This document shows positions 8,741 through 16,528 of a stretch of 64,000 nt of DNA, in pieces. Under the pieces are notes generated by a model that saw only the letters and a list, made by a program, of their open reading frames with translations, ran no database searches and was not told where the DNA came from. A program made the translations under genes and the position numbers. Location of the stretch: the NCBI RefSeq assembly GCF_000024725.1, contig NC_013960.1, positions 3,458,001-3,522,000 on the forward strand, written 5' to 3'. Position 1 is the first letter of the stretch, and every line of letters begins with the position of its first letter. This DNA comes from Nitrosococcus halophilus Nc 4 (GTDB lineage: Bacteria; Pseudomonadota; Gammaproteobacteria; Nitrosococcales; Nitrosococcaceae).

Positions 8741-8760
8741 AATAATAGAAATATATTATT
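8741..8760 (-). promoter_or_regulatory. candidate ArsR operator
   Basis: AATAATA (8741-8747) and TATTATT (8754-8760) form a perfect 7-bp inverted repeat with a 6-bp spacer, 9 bp upstream of the arsR start codon. AT-rich dyads in this position are typical ArsR-family operators overlapping the promoter. No binding evidence beyond position and symmetry. Confidence 0.5.
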
Positions 8761-8939
8761 TATGCAAGACAGTCTTTTTCCATGGGGAGAATAAAGTTTG
8801 TGCCGAGGAGCGTCGCGAAGAGATTTAAGAAGGTTTGGACAATGACCTAGCTACGTCGGAACATACAGGATGTTCTGACAAATGACTTTAAAGCGGCCGG
8901 CTCAACTAAGTACCTATGAATAAAATATGAGGTGTTTTA

Positions 8940-9039
8940 GGAGCGAGCCGGTGGTGTTCCGCAAACCCGTTTTTCCTCCCTGAAAAAAGGGTTTGTGGGG
9001 ACTTCCCTGTCCCCTGGCTCCACACCACCGGCTCGCTCC
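8940..9039. repeat. nested inverted-repeat element, ~100 bp
   Basis: A perfect 18-bp outer repeat (GGAGCGAGCCGGTGGTGT at 8940-8957, its complement at 9022-9039) encloses a second inverted pair (AAACCCGTTTTT / AAAAAAGGGTTT). The whole stretch can fold into one long cruciform or RNA hairpin. There is no coding capacity or obvious target duplication. It could be a small non-autonomous mobile element or a REP-like unit marking the edge of accessory block 1. Confidence 0.65.
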
Positions 9040-9083
9040 AGGAATACTTCAAAACTTTCACTGGGATACTTATAGACTGAACC

Positions 9084-9260
9084 CTAGAAAAGCTGATCCA
9101 GCCGCCGCGCCCCGTGAATGACGCGAACCAGTTCAATGCCGTGGGCGATCTCACAGTACAGGAGCTGGTAACTACCTACCGGCAGGTAACGAAGCTCAGG
9201 CGCAATATCGGGGCGGGCCGCGCCTAAGCGGGGATGCTCGGCAAGCAGGCGGCAGAAGAA
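9084..9260 (-). pseudogene. RelE/ParE-type toxin, C-terminal remnant
   Basis: Only the C-terminal ~58 residues of a RelE/ParE-superfamily toxin remain: HPRLGAARPDIAPELRYLPV, then the typical YQLLYCEIAHGIELVRVIHGARRL and a stop. The N-terminal helices and any antitoxin are missing; the upstream sequence in the same frame does not look like this family. It resembles, but is not identical to, the ParE tail at 10.9 kb. Interpreted as a decayed toxin. Confidence 0.65.
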
Positions 9261-9473
9261 AGCTGGAGCTATTTGCCCGCCGGAAAAACTGGGGGGTGCA
9301 AGGCGCAAGGGCGGAGCCCTTCGCAATCAAATGTTTGAAGTTATCGAATACTCCTGGGTTAATAAGTCGTTATTAACCTGACTCTAGAAATAAGACCAAA
9401 AAGCAATGTCATATTTATATTACTTTTAATAATTAATAGCTTAACATTGTTTATTAACCCCAAAGTGAAAAAT

Positions 9474-9488
9474 TGGCACATTAGATGC
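9474..9488 (+). promoter_or_regulatory. possible sigma-54 (-24/-12) promoter
   Basis: TGGCAC-N5-ATGC (9474-9488) has the invariant GG-N10-GC spacing of RpoN promoters (GG 9475-9476, GC 9487-9488), with a one-base mismatch in the -12 block. It sits about 90 bp upstream of the small leader-peptide gene at 9579, in an otherwise AT-rich non-coding stretch. Such matches can occur by chance. Confidence 0.35.
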
Positions 9489-9578
9489 CTAAAGCGTGGT
9501 GAGAGTGGGAACAAAGCTCGCCCCCTCAAAGATAAATGCTGAAACAGGTAACGTGTAGCTGGTTGAGGAGAACGAAAA

Positions 9579-9887
9579 ATGGCTACTATTGTGATTCATG
9601 ACCTTGAACGGGAGTATGAACTAGACAAGCAGGCACTGAAAAGAATAGCGGGTGGCTCTTTGGGTGGTTATAACTGGCAGGGTAATTTTTATGCTCCCCT
9701 GATGGGTAGCATGCAATTCTCCCCTCAAGCACTCGCCTATGGCCAAGCGATGGGAAATTATTGGGGTTCCCGGCTCAGTGCCGCTCAGCATTATGGGAGT
9801 AGCAGCCTTGATTTTCTCGGTACCCTTCAGGATATTGTTTCATGGGCAAGCAGCCCGATTGTAGTCAATGGGCAGCGGATTTATTAG
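9579..9887 (+). CDS. small protein with a double-glycine leader (bacteriocin/RiPP precursor-like)
   Basis: A 102-residue product whose first 26 residues look like a double-glycine leader: MATIVIHDLEREYELDKQAL then KRIAGG, with the ELDxQALxxIxGG pattern of exported peptide precursors cleaved by C39-peptidase ABC transporters. The rest is rich in Gly, Ser, Tyr, Asn and Gln, has no Cys and no enzyme motif. The ATG has GAGGAG about 8 bp upstream. No transporter, peptidase or modifying enzyme is nearby, so this is an orphan precursor. The export role is inferred from the leader pattern only. Confidence 0.6.
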   Translation: MATIVIHDLEREYELDKQALKRIAGGSLGGYNWQGNFYAPLMGSMQFSPQALAYGQAMGNYWGSRLSAAQHYGSSSLDFLGTLQDIVSWASSPIVVNGQRIY

Positions 9888-9903
9888 TAATACCCATTCG
9901 CGA

Positions 9904-9984
9904 AAATATGTGGATCAGGATGAATTTGTGCCACAGCTTGTGGCACAAATTCCTTGAGGGCATAGTGCTTTTGGTGACGAGAAG
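9904..9984 (+). pseudogene. fragment of a DUF1016/YhcG-type PDDEXK nuclease gene
   Basis: The frame reads KYVDQDEFVPQLVAQIP, stop, GHSAFGDEK, which aligns with YADQDDFVPQLVAQIPWGHNALIVEK of the nuclease gene at 22556-23610. DNA identity is high (both include the palindromic TTGTGCCACAGCTTGTGGCA). It lacks both ends and has an internal stop, so it is a relic of a second copy. It lies on the opposite strand to the larger copy. Confidence 0.75.
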
Positions 9985-10039
9985 ACGGACATACGTATCG
10001 ATCTCATCGGCTCTGTAATTCCAGCCAGAGGAAAAGCCA

Positions 10040-10261
10040 ATGATTGAACTCCGCTCGACTCTGACCTGTCCACATTGCGGCCATCGGGAAACCGAAACCA
10101 TGCCGACCGACGCCTGCCAGTTTTTCTACGACTGCAAGAACTGCGGGGCAGTGCTGCGGCCCAAGCCAGGAGATTGCTGCGTGTTCTGTACGTATGGGGA
10201 TATCCCTTGCCCGCCCATCCAGCAAGCGCGTGCCAGCGGCAATCCCTGTTGTTCCGGGTAG
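10040..10261 (+). CDS. GDCCVxC-domain small cysteine-rich protein
   Basis: A 73-residue protein with two CPHC/CKNC-like cysteine pairs (LTCPHCGHRE, YDCKNCGAVL) and the diagnostic PGDCCVFC motif, ending in CC. GDCCVxC proteins are small metal- or redox-related proteins often found near mercury or arsenic genes; some family members use selenocysteine, but all positions here are ordinary TGC/TGT codons. A GAGG ribosome site precedes the ATG. Exact role unknown. The arsenic operon 1.7 kb away may be related context. Confidence 0.78.
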   Translation: MIELRSTLTCPHCGHRETETMPTDACQFFYDCKNCGAVLRPKPGDCCVFCTYGDIPCPPIQQARASGNPCCSG

Positions 10262-10320
10262 TGTCTTCCGCAAAAGCATGCGTCCGGGGTAAATTTTTTC
10301 CGCTCATCGGTCTATGACAT

Positions 10321-10359
10321 AATAACAGTAATTGACATTTGCTGTTATTCTTCCATAGT
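10321..10359 (+). promoter_or_regulatory. candidate parDE promoter/operator
   Basis: AATAACAG (10321-10328) and CTGTTATT (10342-10349) form an 8-bp inverted repeat that encloses a consensus -35 box TTGACA (10332-10337), with a weak -10 (CATAGT, about 10354) 16 bp on. A dyad over the promoter fits ParD autoregulation. The assignment is by position and symmetry. Confidence 0.45.
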
Positions 10360-10381
10360 GGAAGCAAAGGAGGTCACGGCC

Positions 10382-10657
10382 ATGAACGTATCGCTCACCC
10401 CCGAACTGGAAGCCTTCGTCAAAGACCGGGTGCAAAGCGGCCGCTACTATTCGGCCAGCGAGGTCATCCGCGAAGGTCTGCGCCTGCTGGAAGAGCAGGA
10501 AAAACTGCGCCAGTGGCGGCTGGAAGAGTTGCGCAAGGAGATTCAAAAAGGGCTGGACAGCGGCCCGGCTGAGCCGATGGACATGGAAGAGATCATTACC
10601 GAGGCACGCCGGGAGCTGGCCGGGCAACAAGGAAAGCTGACGGATCAGGATGCCTAG
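10382..10657 (+). CDS. parD: ParD-family antitoxin
   Basis: A 91-residue CopG/ribbon-helix-helix antitoxin: MNVSLTPELEAFVKDRVQSG, then RYYSASEVIREGLRLLEEQE, the canonical ParD DNA-binding segment, and an acidic C-terminal tail that neutralises the toxin. The ATG at 10382 has AGGAGG at ideal spacing; an upstream Met at 10358 is less likely. The parE start lies inside its end (8-bp overlap). It appears intact while its toxin is frameshifted. Confidence 0.88.
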   Translation: MNVSLTPELEAFVKDRVQSGRYYSASEVIREGLRLLEEQEKLRQWRLEELRKEIQKGLDSGPAEPMDMEEIITEARRELAGQQGKLTDQDA

Positions 10658-10953
10658 GATCGTCAGACGGCCCCAGGCCCGAAAAGACCTGAAAGCCATC
10701 TGGCGTTATATCGCCAGGGACAATCCGGGGGCCGCCGATGCGATGCTGCACCGTATTGACCGGGTTATTCACCAAGCTGGCCGATTTTCCCCGGATAGGG
10801 CTAAGCTGCGAGGAGCTGGCCCCCGGCCTGCTCAGCTTTCCGGTAGGCCATTACCTGGTTTTCTACCTGGAGACTTCCGACGGCATCGAGGTGGTGCGCG
10901 TCCTGCACGGGGCGCGGGACATCCCCGCCATTCTGGAAGAGCCCGCCCGGTAA
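10650..10953 (+). pseudogene. parE: ParE-family toxin, frameshifted
   Basis: The first ~43 codons (MPRIVRRPQARKDLKAIWRY to HRIDRVIHQ) and the remaining ~57 (LADFPRIGLSCEELAPGLLS to RVLHGARDIPAILEE) together make one complete ParE/RelE toxin, but they lie in frames 0 and +1. The shift falls at about 10770-10780 (CACCAAGCTGG). Without it the protein would be about 100 residues, the normal family length. Either the toxin has been inactivated, leaving parD, or this is a one-base sequence error. Confidence 0.8.
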
Positions 10954-10985
10954 GCGTAAACGGATAAACCCGCATGATTCGCAAA

Positions 10986-12160
<1,175 letters not shown>

Positions 12161-12201
12161 TCCCAGTTATTATGTGTCCTAAGGACACATAATAACTGGG
12201 A
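12161..12201. promoter_or_regulatory. perfect 41-bp palindrome upstream of abiE
   Basis: Two 20-bp arms (TCCCAGTTATTATGTGTCCT and its exact complement at 12182-12201) around a single central base. The core GTGTCCTAAGGACAC shares TCCTAAGGA with the palindrome at 12257-12299. It is the distal of two operator-like sites; AbiEi antitoxins are known to repress their own promoter by binding inverted repeats. Confidence 0.7.
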
Positions 12202-12244
12202 ATTAAATAACTGTCAAGAGAATCATTTTAAGCTGTTAGAAGTA

Positions 12245-12299
12245 TTGACAGTTGGTGCAATACCATATATACGTCCTAAGGACGTATATATGGTATTGC
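12245..12299 (+). promoter_or_regulatory. abiE promoter with overlapping 43-bp palindrome
   Basis: A consensus -35 TTGACA (12245-12250) is followed, 17 bp later, by TATACG (12268-12273), which lies inside a perfect palindrome (12257-12277 with 12279-12299, one central base; core CGTCCTAAGGACG). A smaller repeat AACTGTCAA (12209-12217) / TTGACAGTT (12245-12253) links this site to the upstream palindrome. Binding here would directly block transcription. Confidence 0.6.
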
Positions 12300-12308
12300 T
12301 TCTACCTC

Positions 12309-13229
12309 ATGGATATTCGCACCGCTCTGACTCTGGAACTGGGTGATCTCCATCAGCCCGTTGTGACTAGCTATCATCTCGGGCTTCTGGTGTTTCGCCT
12401 ATACAAAACCAAAACCTACCGCGGTGAACCGATTGCCCGTTTGAGCAAGTCCTACCCAGAGCGGAGCGACTATCGCCGGTTTGTCGGCAGTTTGGAACAT
12501 TCAGGTGTGCTTCGGAACACCACAGCAGTGCCTAATAAAGAGGTTTTCATTCTTCTTGGCAAAGATATTTCCTCGGCCGAGGAAATTGCCTGTTGCGTCG
12601 ATCCCTTCGCCTATGTTTCGCATCTGAGTGCTATGGAATATCACGGACTCACCGACCGTTTTCCAAAGACTCTCTTTATAACCGCCCCTCCACCCGTTCG
12701 TTGGTCACAGCTGGCAGTGGAGAAAATGCGAAAGGATATAGGAGGAGAATTTTATTCTTCATATCTTGACGCTAATCTTCCCCGGTTGCGGCGTTTGCGT
12801 TTACCAAAAATCAATCGCAAGACCGTCAGCCTATTCACGACCGTTCATTACGATCCCGGCGCTTATCTGTCAATTCAGGGAAAGACTTTGCGAGTCTCGA
12901 CCATCGGGCGTACGTTTCTTGATATGATCCGGGAGCCTGATCTATGTGGTGGCATCTATCATGTGCTGGACGTATTTGCTGAGCATGCGCCCCGCTATCT
13001 GCGTTTGATCGTAGATAAGGTTGACCGCCATGGTAGTCCCATTGACAAGGTGCGCGTTGGATATATTCTTGAAGAGCGTCTTAAGCTCGAACATCCTACC
13101 ATCGCGACATGGCGGGCCTATGCCAAACGAGGCGGTTCACGAAAGCTTTTAGCACAAGCTGACTACAGCCCGCGCTTTTCCGAAACCTGGTGCTTATCCA
13201 TTAACATCGATGAACCTGAGGAGGCCTGA
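12309..13229 (+). CDS. abiEi: AbiEi-family antitoxin / transcriptional repressor
   Basis: A 306-residue type IV antitoxin and autoregulator of the AbiE system. The N-terminus contains a winged-HTH-like segment (TSYHLGLLVFRLYKTKTYRG), followed by the AbiEi middle region (DPFAYVSHLSAMEYHGLTDR, the usual YVSHLSAL-like motif) and a C-terminal domain with TIGRTFLDMIREPDLCGG. The ATG at 12309 is preferred over a GTG at 12252 because the latter lies upstream of and reads through the operator palindrome. Stop and toxin start are adjacent, so the two genes are co-translated. Confidence 0.85.
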   Translation: MDIRTALTLELGDLHQPVVTSYHLGLLVFRLYKTKTYRGEPIARLSKSYPERSDYRRFVGSLEHSGVLRNTTAVPNKEVFILLGKDISSAEEIACCVDPFAYVSHLSAMEYHGLTDRFPKTLFITAPPPVRWSQLAVEKMRKDIGGEFYSSYLDANLPRLRRLRLPKINRKTVSLFTTVHYDPGAYLSIQGKTLRVSTIGRTFLDMIREPDLCGGIYHVLDVFAEHAPRYLRLIVDKVDRHGSPIDKVRVGYILEERLKLEHPTIATWRAYAKRGGSRKLLAQADYSPRFSETWCLSINIDEPEEA

Positions 13230-14090
13230 TTGCAAAAATTCGATATCAAAGAGTGGGTCAACCAGAATTCAGAGCATCGCCCCTTTCGCCAAGCCGTTCA
13301 TACTATCCTCACCGCGATTGCAGGTACACCCAGCCTACAAACCGCCATGATTATGAAGGGCGGCGTCCTGCTTGCTCTCAGCTACAGAAGCCCGCGTTAT
13401 ACCTCGGATATCGACTTTTCGACAGCAACGAAGCGGCCTGATTTTGACCTTGATGATTTCCAAAGAAAACTTGAAGCGAGTTTGATTGATGCCGTTGAAA
13501 ATTTGGGATACGGACTCGATTGCCGCATTCAGCGTTGCAAGATGAAGCCCTCTCACGATGAGGCTACCACGCCGACGCTTCAGATCAGCATTGGTTATGC
13601 CTATAAAGACCAGCACAACGCTTATAAGCGTCTGTTAGCAAGCCGGGCAATTACTGTCATTAGCCTCGATTATAGCCTAAACGAGCCAGTTGAAGAAATT
13701 GACATCTTCGAGCTGGAAGGCGGGAATATTATTCATACCTATAGCCTGGTGGAGATGGTGGCGGAGAAGTTCCGCGCTCTCTTGCAACAGGAAGTCCGCA
13801 AGCGGGCACGGCGTCAGGATATTTATGATCTGCACTATGTCCTGAGCGATCATCCCCTGCGCGACGACTCGGATACCAAAGCCCGTATTCTCAAAAGGCT
13901 GATTGAGAAATCACGCATTCGTGATTTATCGGTACATTCAGATTCTATGTCCAACCCCGAAATTCGAAATCGCACAGCGCTTGAATATTCCAAGATGGCC
14001 CCGGAAATCGAAGGCGATCTTCCACCATTCGATGAGGTTTATGCCATGGTCGAGGCCTTTTATCGATCCCTTCCTTGGGAAAAGGTCTGA
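13230..14090 (+). CDS. abiEii: AbiEii nucleotidyltransferase toxin
   Basis: A 286-residue AbiEii/AbiGii-type nucleotidyltransferase, the toxin of AbiE, whose activity causes abortive infection in characterised systems. It has the polymerase-beta-like motif KGGVLLALSYRSPRYTSDID (GG...S-x-D-x-D), and further on SLVEMVAEKFRALLQQ and RRQDIYDLHYVL, conserved in the family. It starts at TTG immediately after the abiEi stop, with GAGGAGG 8 bp upstream. The frame and motifs are complete, so the pair is probably functional. Confidence 0.86.
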   Translation: MQKFDIKEWVNQNSEHRPFRQAVHTILTAIAGTPSLQTAMIMKGGVLLALSYRSPRYTSDIDFSTATKRPDFDLDDFQRKLEASLIDAVENLGYGLDCRIQRCKMKPSHDEATTPTLQISIGYAYKDQHNAYKRLLASRAITVISLDYSLNEPVEEIDIFELEGGNIIHTYSLVEMVAEKFRALLQQEVRKRARRQDIYDLHYVLSDHPLRDDSDTKARILKRLIEKSRIRDLSVHSDSMSNPEIRNRTALEYSKMAPEIEGDLPPFDEVYAMVEAFYRSLPWEKV

Positions 14091-14219
14091 TTCCCTGTAT
14101 CACTATTTGCTTCATCGTTTCGGCCAAAATATCTACTTGGGCAGATTCGCATAGGCTTCTGGTCTGCTCCTGGAGGGCAGTACACTGCTGGCACGAATCA
14201 CCCCGACGGAGCGGACTGA

Positions 14220-14471
14220 ATGAGGGCGGCCTACCTGGAGAAGCGTGACTTGGAGAAGCGGCAGTTTCGCTTCTACCGCATTATCATCACTCAGACCCTC
14301 TTCGGCCCCTGGGCCTTGATCCGGGAATGGGGACGGATTGGCAGCCCCGGCACCGTTCGGGAAGTCTGGTATGACAGTGAGCAGGAAGCCTTGGCAGCAG
14401 GTGAAAAGCTCATGAAGCAGAAAACGAGGCGGGGATACCAAGCCATCGAGCAACAGAGAAGCTATCGCTAA
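14220..14471 (+). CDS. WGR-domain protein
   Basis: An 83-residue protein that is almost entirely one WGR domain: FRFYRIIITQTLFGPWALIR, then EWGRIGSPGTVREVWY (the WGR triad) and a C-terminal helix EQEALAAGEKLMKQKTRRGY. WGR domains occur in PARP and DNA-repair proteins; stand-alone bacterial versions have no firmly assigned role. Its stop overlaps the herA stop by 3 bp tail-to-tail. Confidence 0.82.
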   Translation: MRAAYLEKRDLEKRQFRFYRIIITQTLFGPWALIREWGRIGSPGTVREVWYDSEQEALAAGEKLMKQKTRRGYQAIEQQRSYR

Positions 14472-16528
14472 TTTTTTGAAACAACGGCATTATTTTCTGG
14501 TATATCCTCAGTTATTAGGGCAGGAAGATCGATCTCTACGGGCGTATCTTCCGCTCTAAACCAAAGTTCCCGGATAGCCGCGTCATCACTCTTCGGTGCT
14601 GGACTAACATCACGCACCTTGAAGGTCGCAGGAAGGTTAACCGCATTTCCAAAAATTAATGCGTGTTGCTTTGGCAAGGACGGCAGGCGCTTTATCACCA
14701 TGTCAGAAACAAGCGGGGTCATATGGCGGATATGTGCAAGATCATCTGGATTCTGGATGCGATGAATGATGAAGTTGGAGCACTGAGATAATACCGTCCT
14801 CGATAACTCGCTCGGGCGCTGCGAGGCAACCATAAGGAACATGCCGTATTTTCTTCCTTCCTTTGCTATACGCTCAAAAATCCAGCTTGCACCTCTAGCA
14901 TAGCCTGATGGGTATTCCGCTATATAACGATGCGCTTCTTCTAAGATAAGATTCACTGGGAGGCGATTGCGCGGCTCCGTCCGGCGGAGTCTATCAAATA
15001 TAAGCCGTGCCATAACCGCCGATGCAACTTCGACCGCTTCATCAGCGGCCTCATTCATATCAAGAATGATAATCTGAGCTGATTTAAAAAAACGGCCATC
15101 GCGCCTTTCTAAGCCAAGGAATCTTTCAACAAAAACATCAAGTCGTGTTTCGTGTTCCTGTAGGTCATCAGCAGAAACTCTTAAGAACGCAAACTCTTCA
15201 CGTTCCTTTACCCACTTGAACCGCGTGAGCATCTGAGCACAATAGTCCCTGATCTGCCGATTCCCATGGGATTCCTCGTAAAGAATAGCAAGGTCAAGTG
15301 CTGCTCCAAGATGATCGAAGTCAAATTGGTCATGAGCATAGCTTGGAAGCGATACGTCTTCGATAATGAAAACTTCTAGGAATTTCATTAGCTCATCTGT
15401 CTCCTTCCCTCCACCGAAACTAACCTCTATCTTTTCTTCCAAAATATTGAGGTTAATCTCGCTTGTTGAGAAGGAGGAAAGTAGTGCAATTATCCGATCT
15501 CTCTTAGCCGCGCTTCCGATGTCTCCTTGCCAAATAGTGCGGATACAAGATGCGAGAATATGGTTTCTTATTCTTTCAAGTTCCCCGTCTTTATTACTGG
15601 CAAACAAGGAAGCCAACCCTAGTGCAGTGCGTAGAACCGGCTGCTGTGTTCGTTCACTGGCACGCAGCAACAATTCCCATTCTTCAACCGACATAAACCA
15701 ATGAGGCAATCGGAATACCGCAGTGTCTTCGGCCTCATCTAAAGGCGTGGGCGGCGCGTCAGAGGGATTCTCAGCAACACGGAGGTAAATCCTTTTGATC
15801 TTTTCGGGAAGGTTGGCGAAAGCTTTGCGATATTCCCCATTAACATCCAGCAAAATGAATGTCGCACCATGGGCTGTATATTCATTTTCTTTTTCGAATA
15901 GCGACTGAAGCACAGTTGCAACGGTACACGACTTACCGCTTCCAGTATTACCGAGTACAGCGGCATGGCCGCCAAAAAATTCATCAATACGTACTTTCAG
16001 ATCATAGTCTTGAAAGACGGTGGACGTACCAATAGGTAGTGCTTTATAACGGGTCGCCGTATCATCACTATTGCTTGGGACGGGCTCGCTCCAGCCTGCT
16101 ACTTCAAAGATACGGTCGAGTTCGTTATCAACGGTGTAAAGTGCATCGGCATAGAGAGACGGAAAAGTAGATACTCCAAACCGGAAGTCGCCATCACGTT
16201 TTTGCTGGAGCATTCCGACAGGGACAAGATCAAGGAATTTAGCTGATGAGACCTTATCAAGTTCACTGTTATCTCCTGGAGTTGTACGATTCGCCGCTGA
16301 TTCCTTCTCACGGAGTCCAATGACTTCGGCAACGACGTACTCGGACTGAACTGGAATCATTACGAACGAACCGATCCGGGCGACATAGTGGATATCATCA
16401 AATCCAACTACCATGAAATTGTCGTTTCCACTCAGAAGCTCGACAACTAGCCGCTCGGAAGAGACTGATATAACTTTGCCAATAACTCTACGCCGATCAT
16501 CAGAGGCCATTACCTTCGCCCTTGCCAT
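14468..16528 (-). CDS. herA: HerA-type ATPase/translocase of a SIR2-HerA defence pair
   Basis: A 686-residue FtsK/HerA-superfamily ATPase. An N-terminal beta-barrel (HAS-type, about 10-75) precedes Walker A GNTGSGKS (193-200); the later Walker B LILEEAHRY and sensor VASQRPSELSRTVLSQCSN are typical HerA/DUF87. HerA pumps DNA as a hexamer; in SIR2-HerA systems it assembles with the SIR2 protein and the complex depletes NAD on infection. It overlaps the SIR2 gene end by about 29 bp; an internal ATG at 16510 is an alternative start. Last gene of the res-mod-SIR2-herA operon. Confidence 0.9.
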   Translation of the reverse strand: MARAKVMASDDRRRVIGKVISVSSERLVVELLSGNDNFMVVGFDDIHYVARIGSFVMIPVQSEYVVAEVIGLREKESAANRTTPGDNSELDKVSSAKFLDLVPVGMLQQKRDGDFRFGVSTFPSLYADALYTVDNELDRIFEVAGWSEPVPSNSDDTATRYKALPIGTSTVFQDYDLKVRIDEFFGGHAAVLGNTGSGKSCTVATVLQSLFEKENEYTAHGATFILLDVNGEYRKAFANLPEKIKRIYLRVAENPSDAPPTPLDEAEDTAVFRLPHWFMSVEEWELLLRASERTQQPVLRTALGLASLFASNKDGELERIRNHILASCIRTIWQGDIGSAAKRDRIIALLSSFSTSEINLNILEEKIEVSFGGGKETDELMKFLEVFIIEDVSLPSYAHDQFDFDHLGAALDLAILYEESHGNRQIRDYCAQMLTRFKWVKEREEFAFLRVSADDLQEHETRLDVFVERFLGLERRDGRFFKSAQIIILDMNEAADEAVEVASAVMARLIFDRLRRTEPRNRLPVNLILEEAHRYIAEYPSGYARGASWIFERIAKEGRKYGMFLMVASQRPSELSRTVLSQCSNFIIHRIQNPDDLAHIRHMTPLVSDMVIKRLPSLPKQHALIFGNAVNLPATFKVRDVSPAPKSDDAAIRELWFRAEDTPVEIDLPALITEDIPENNAVVSKN

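Noticed and set aside
10040-10261. Possible selenoprotein (GDCCVxC family)
   Set aside because: All relevant positions are ordinary cysteine codons and the frame has no internal TGA.
12252-12308. Upstream GTG start for abiEi
   Set aside because: It would encode an N-terminus inside the operator palindrome and is out of line with family starts; ATG 12309 is preferred.
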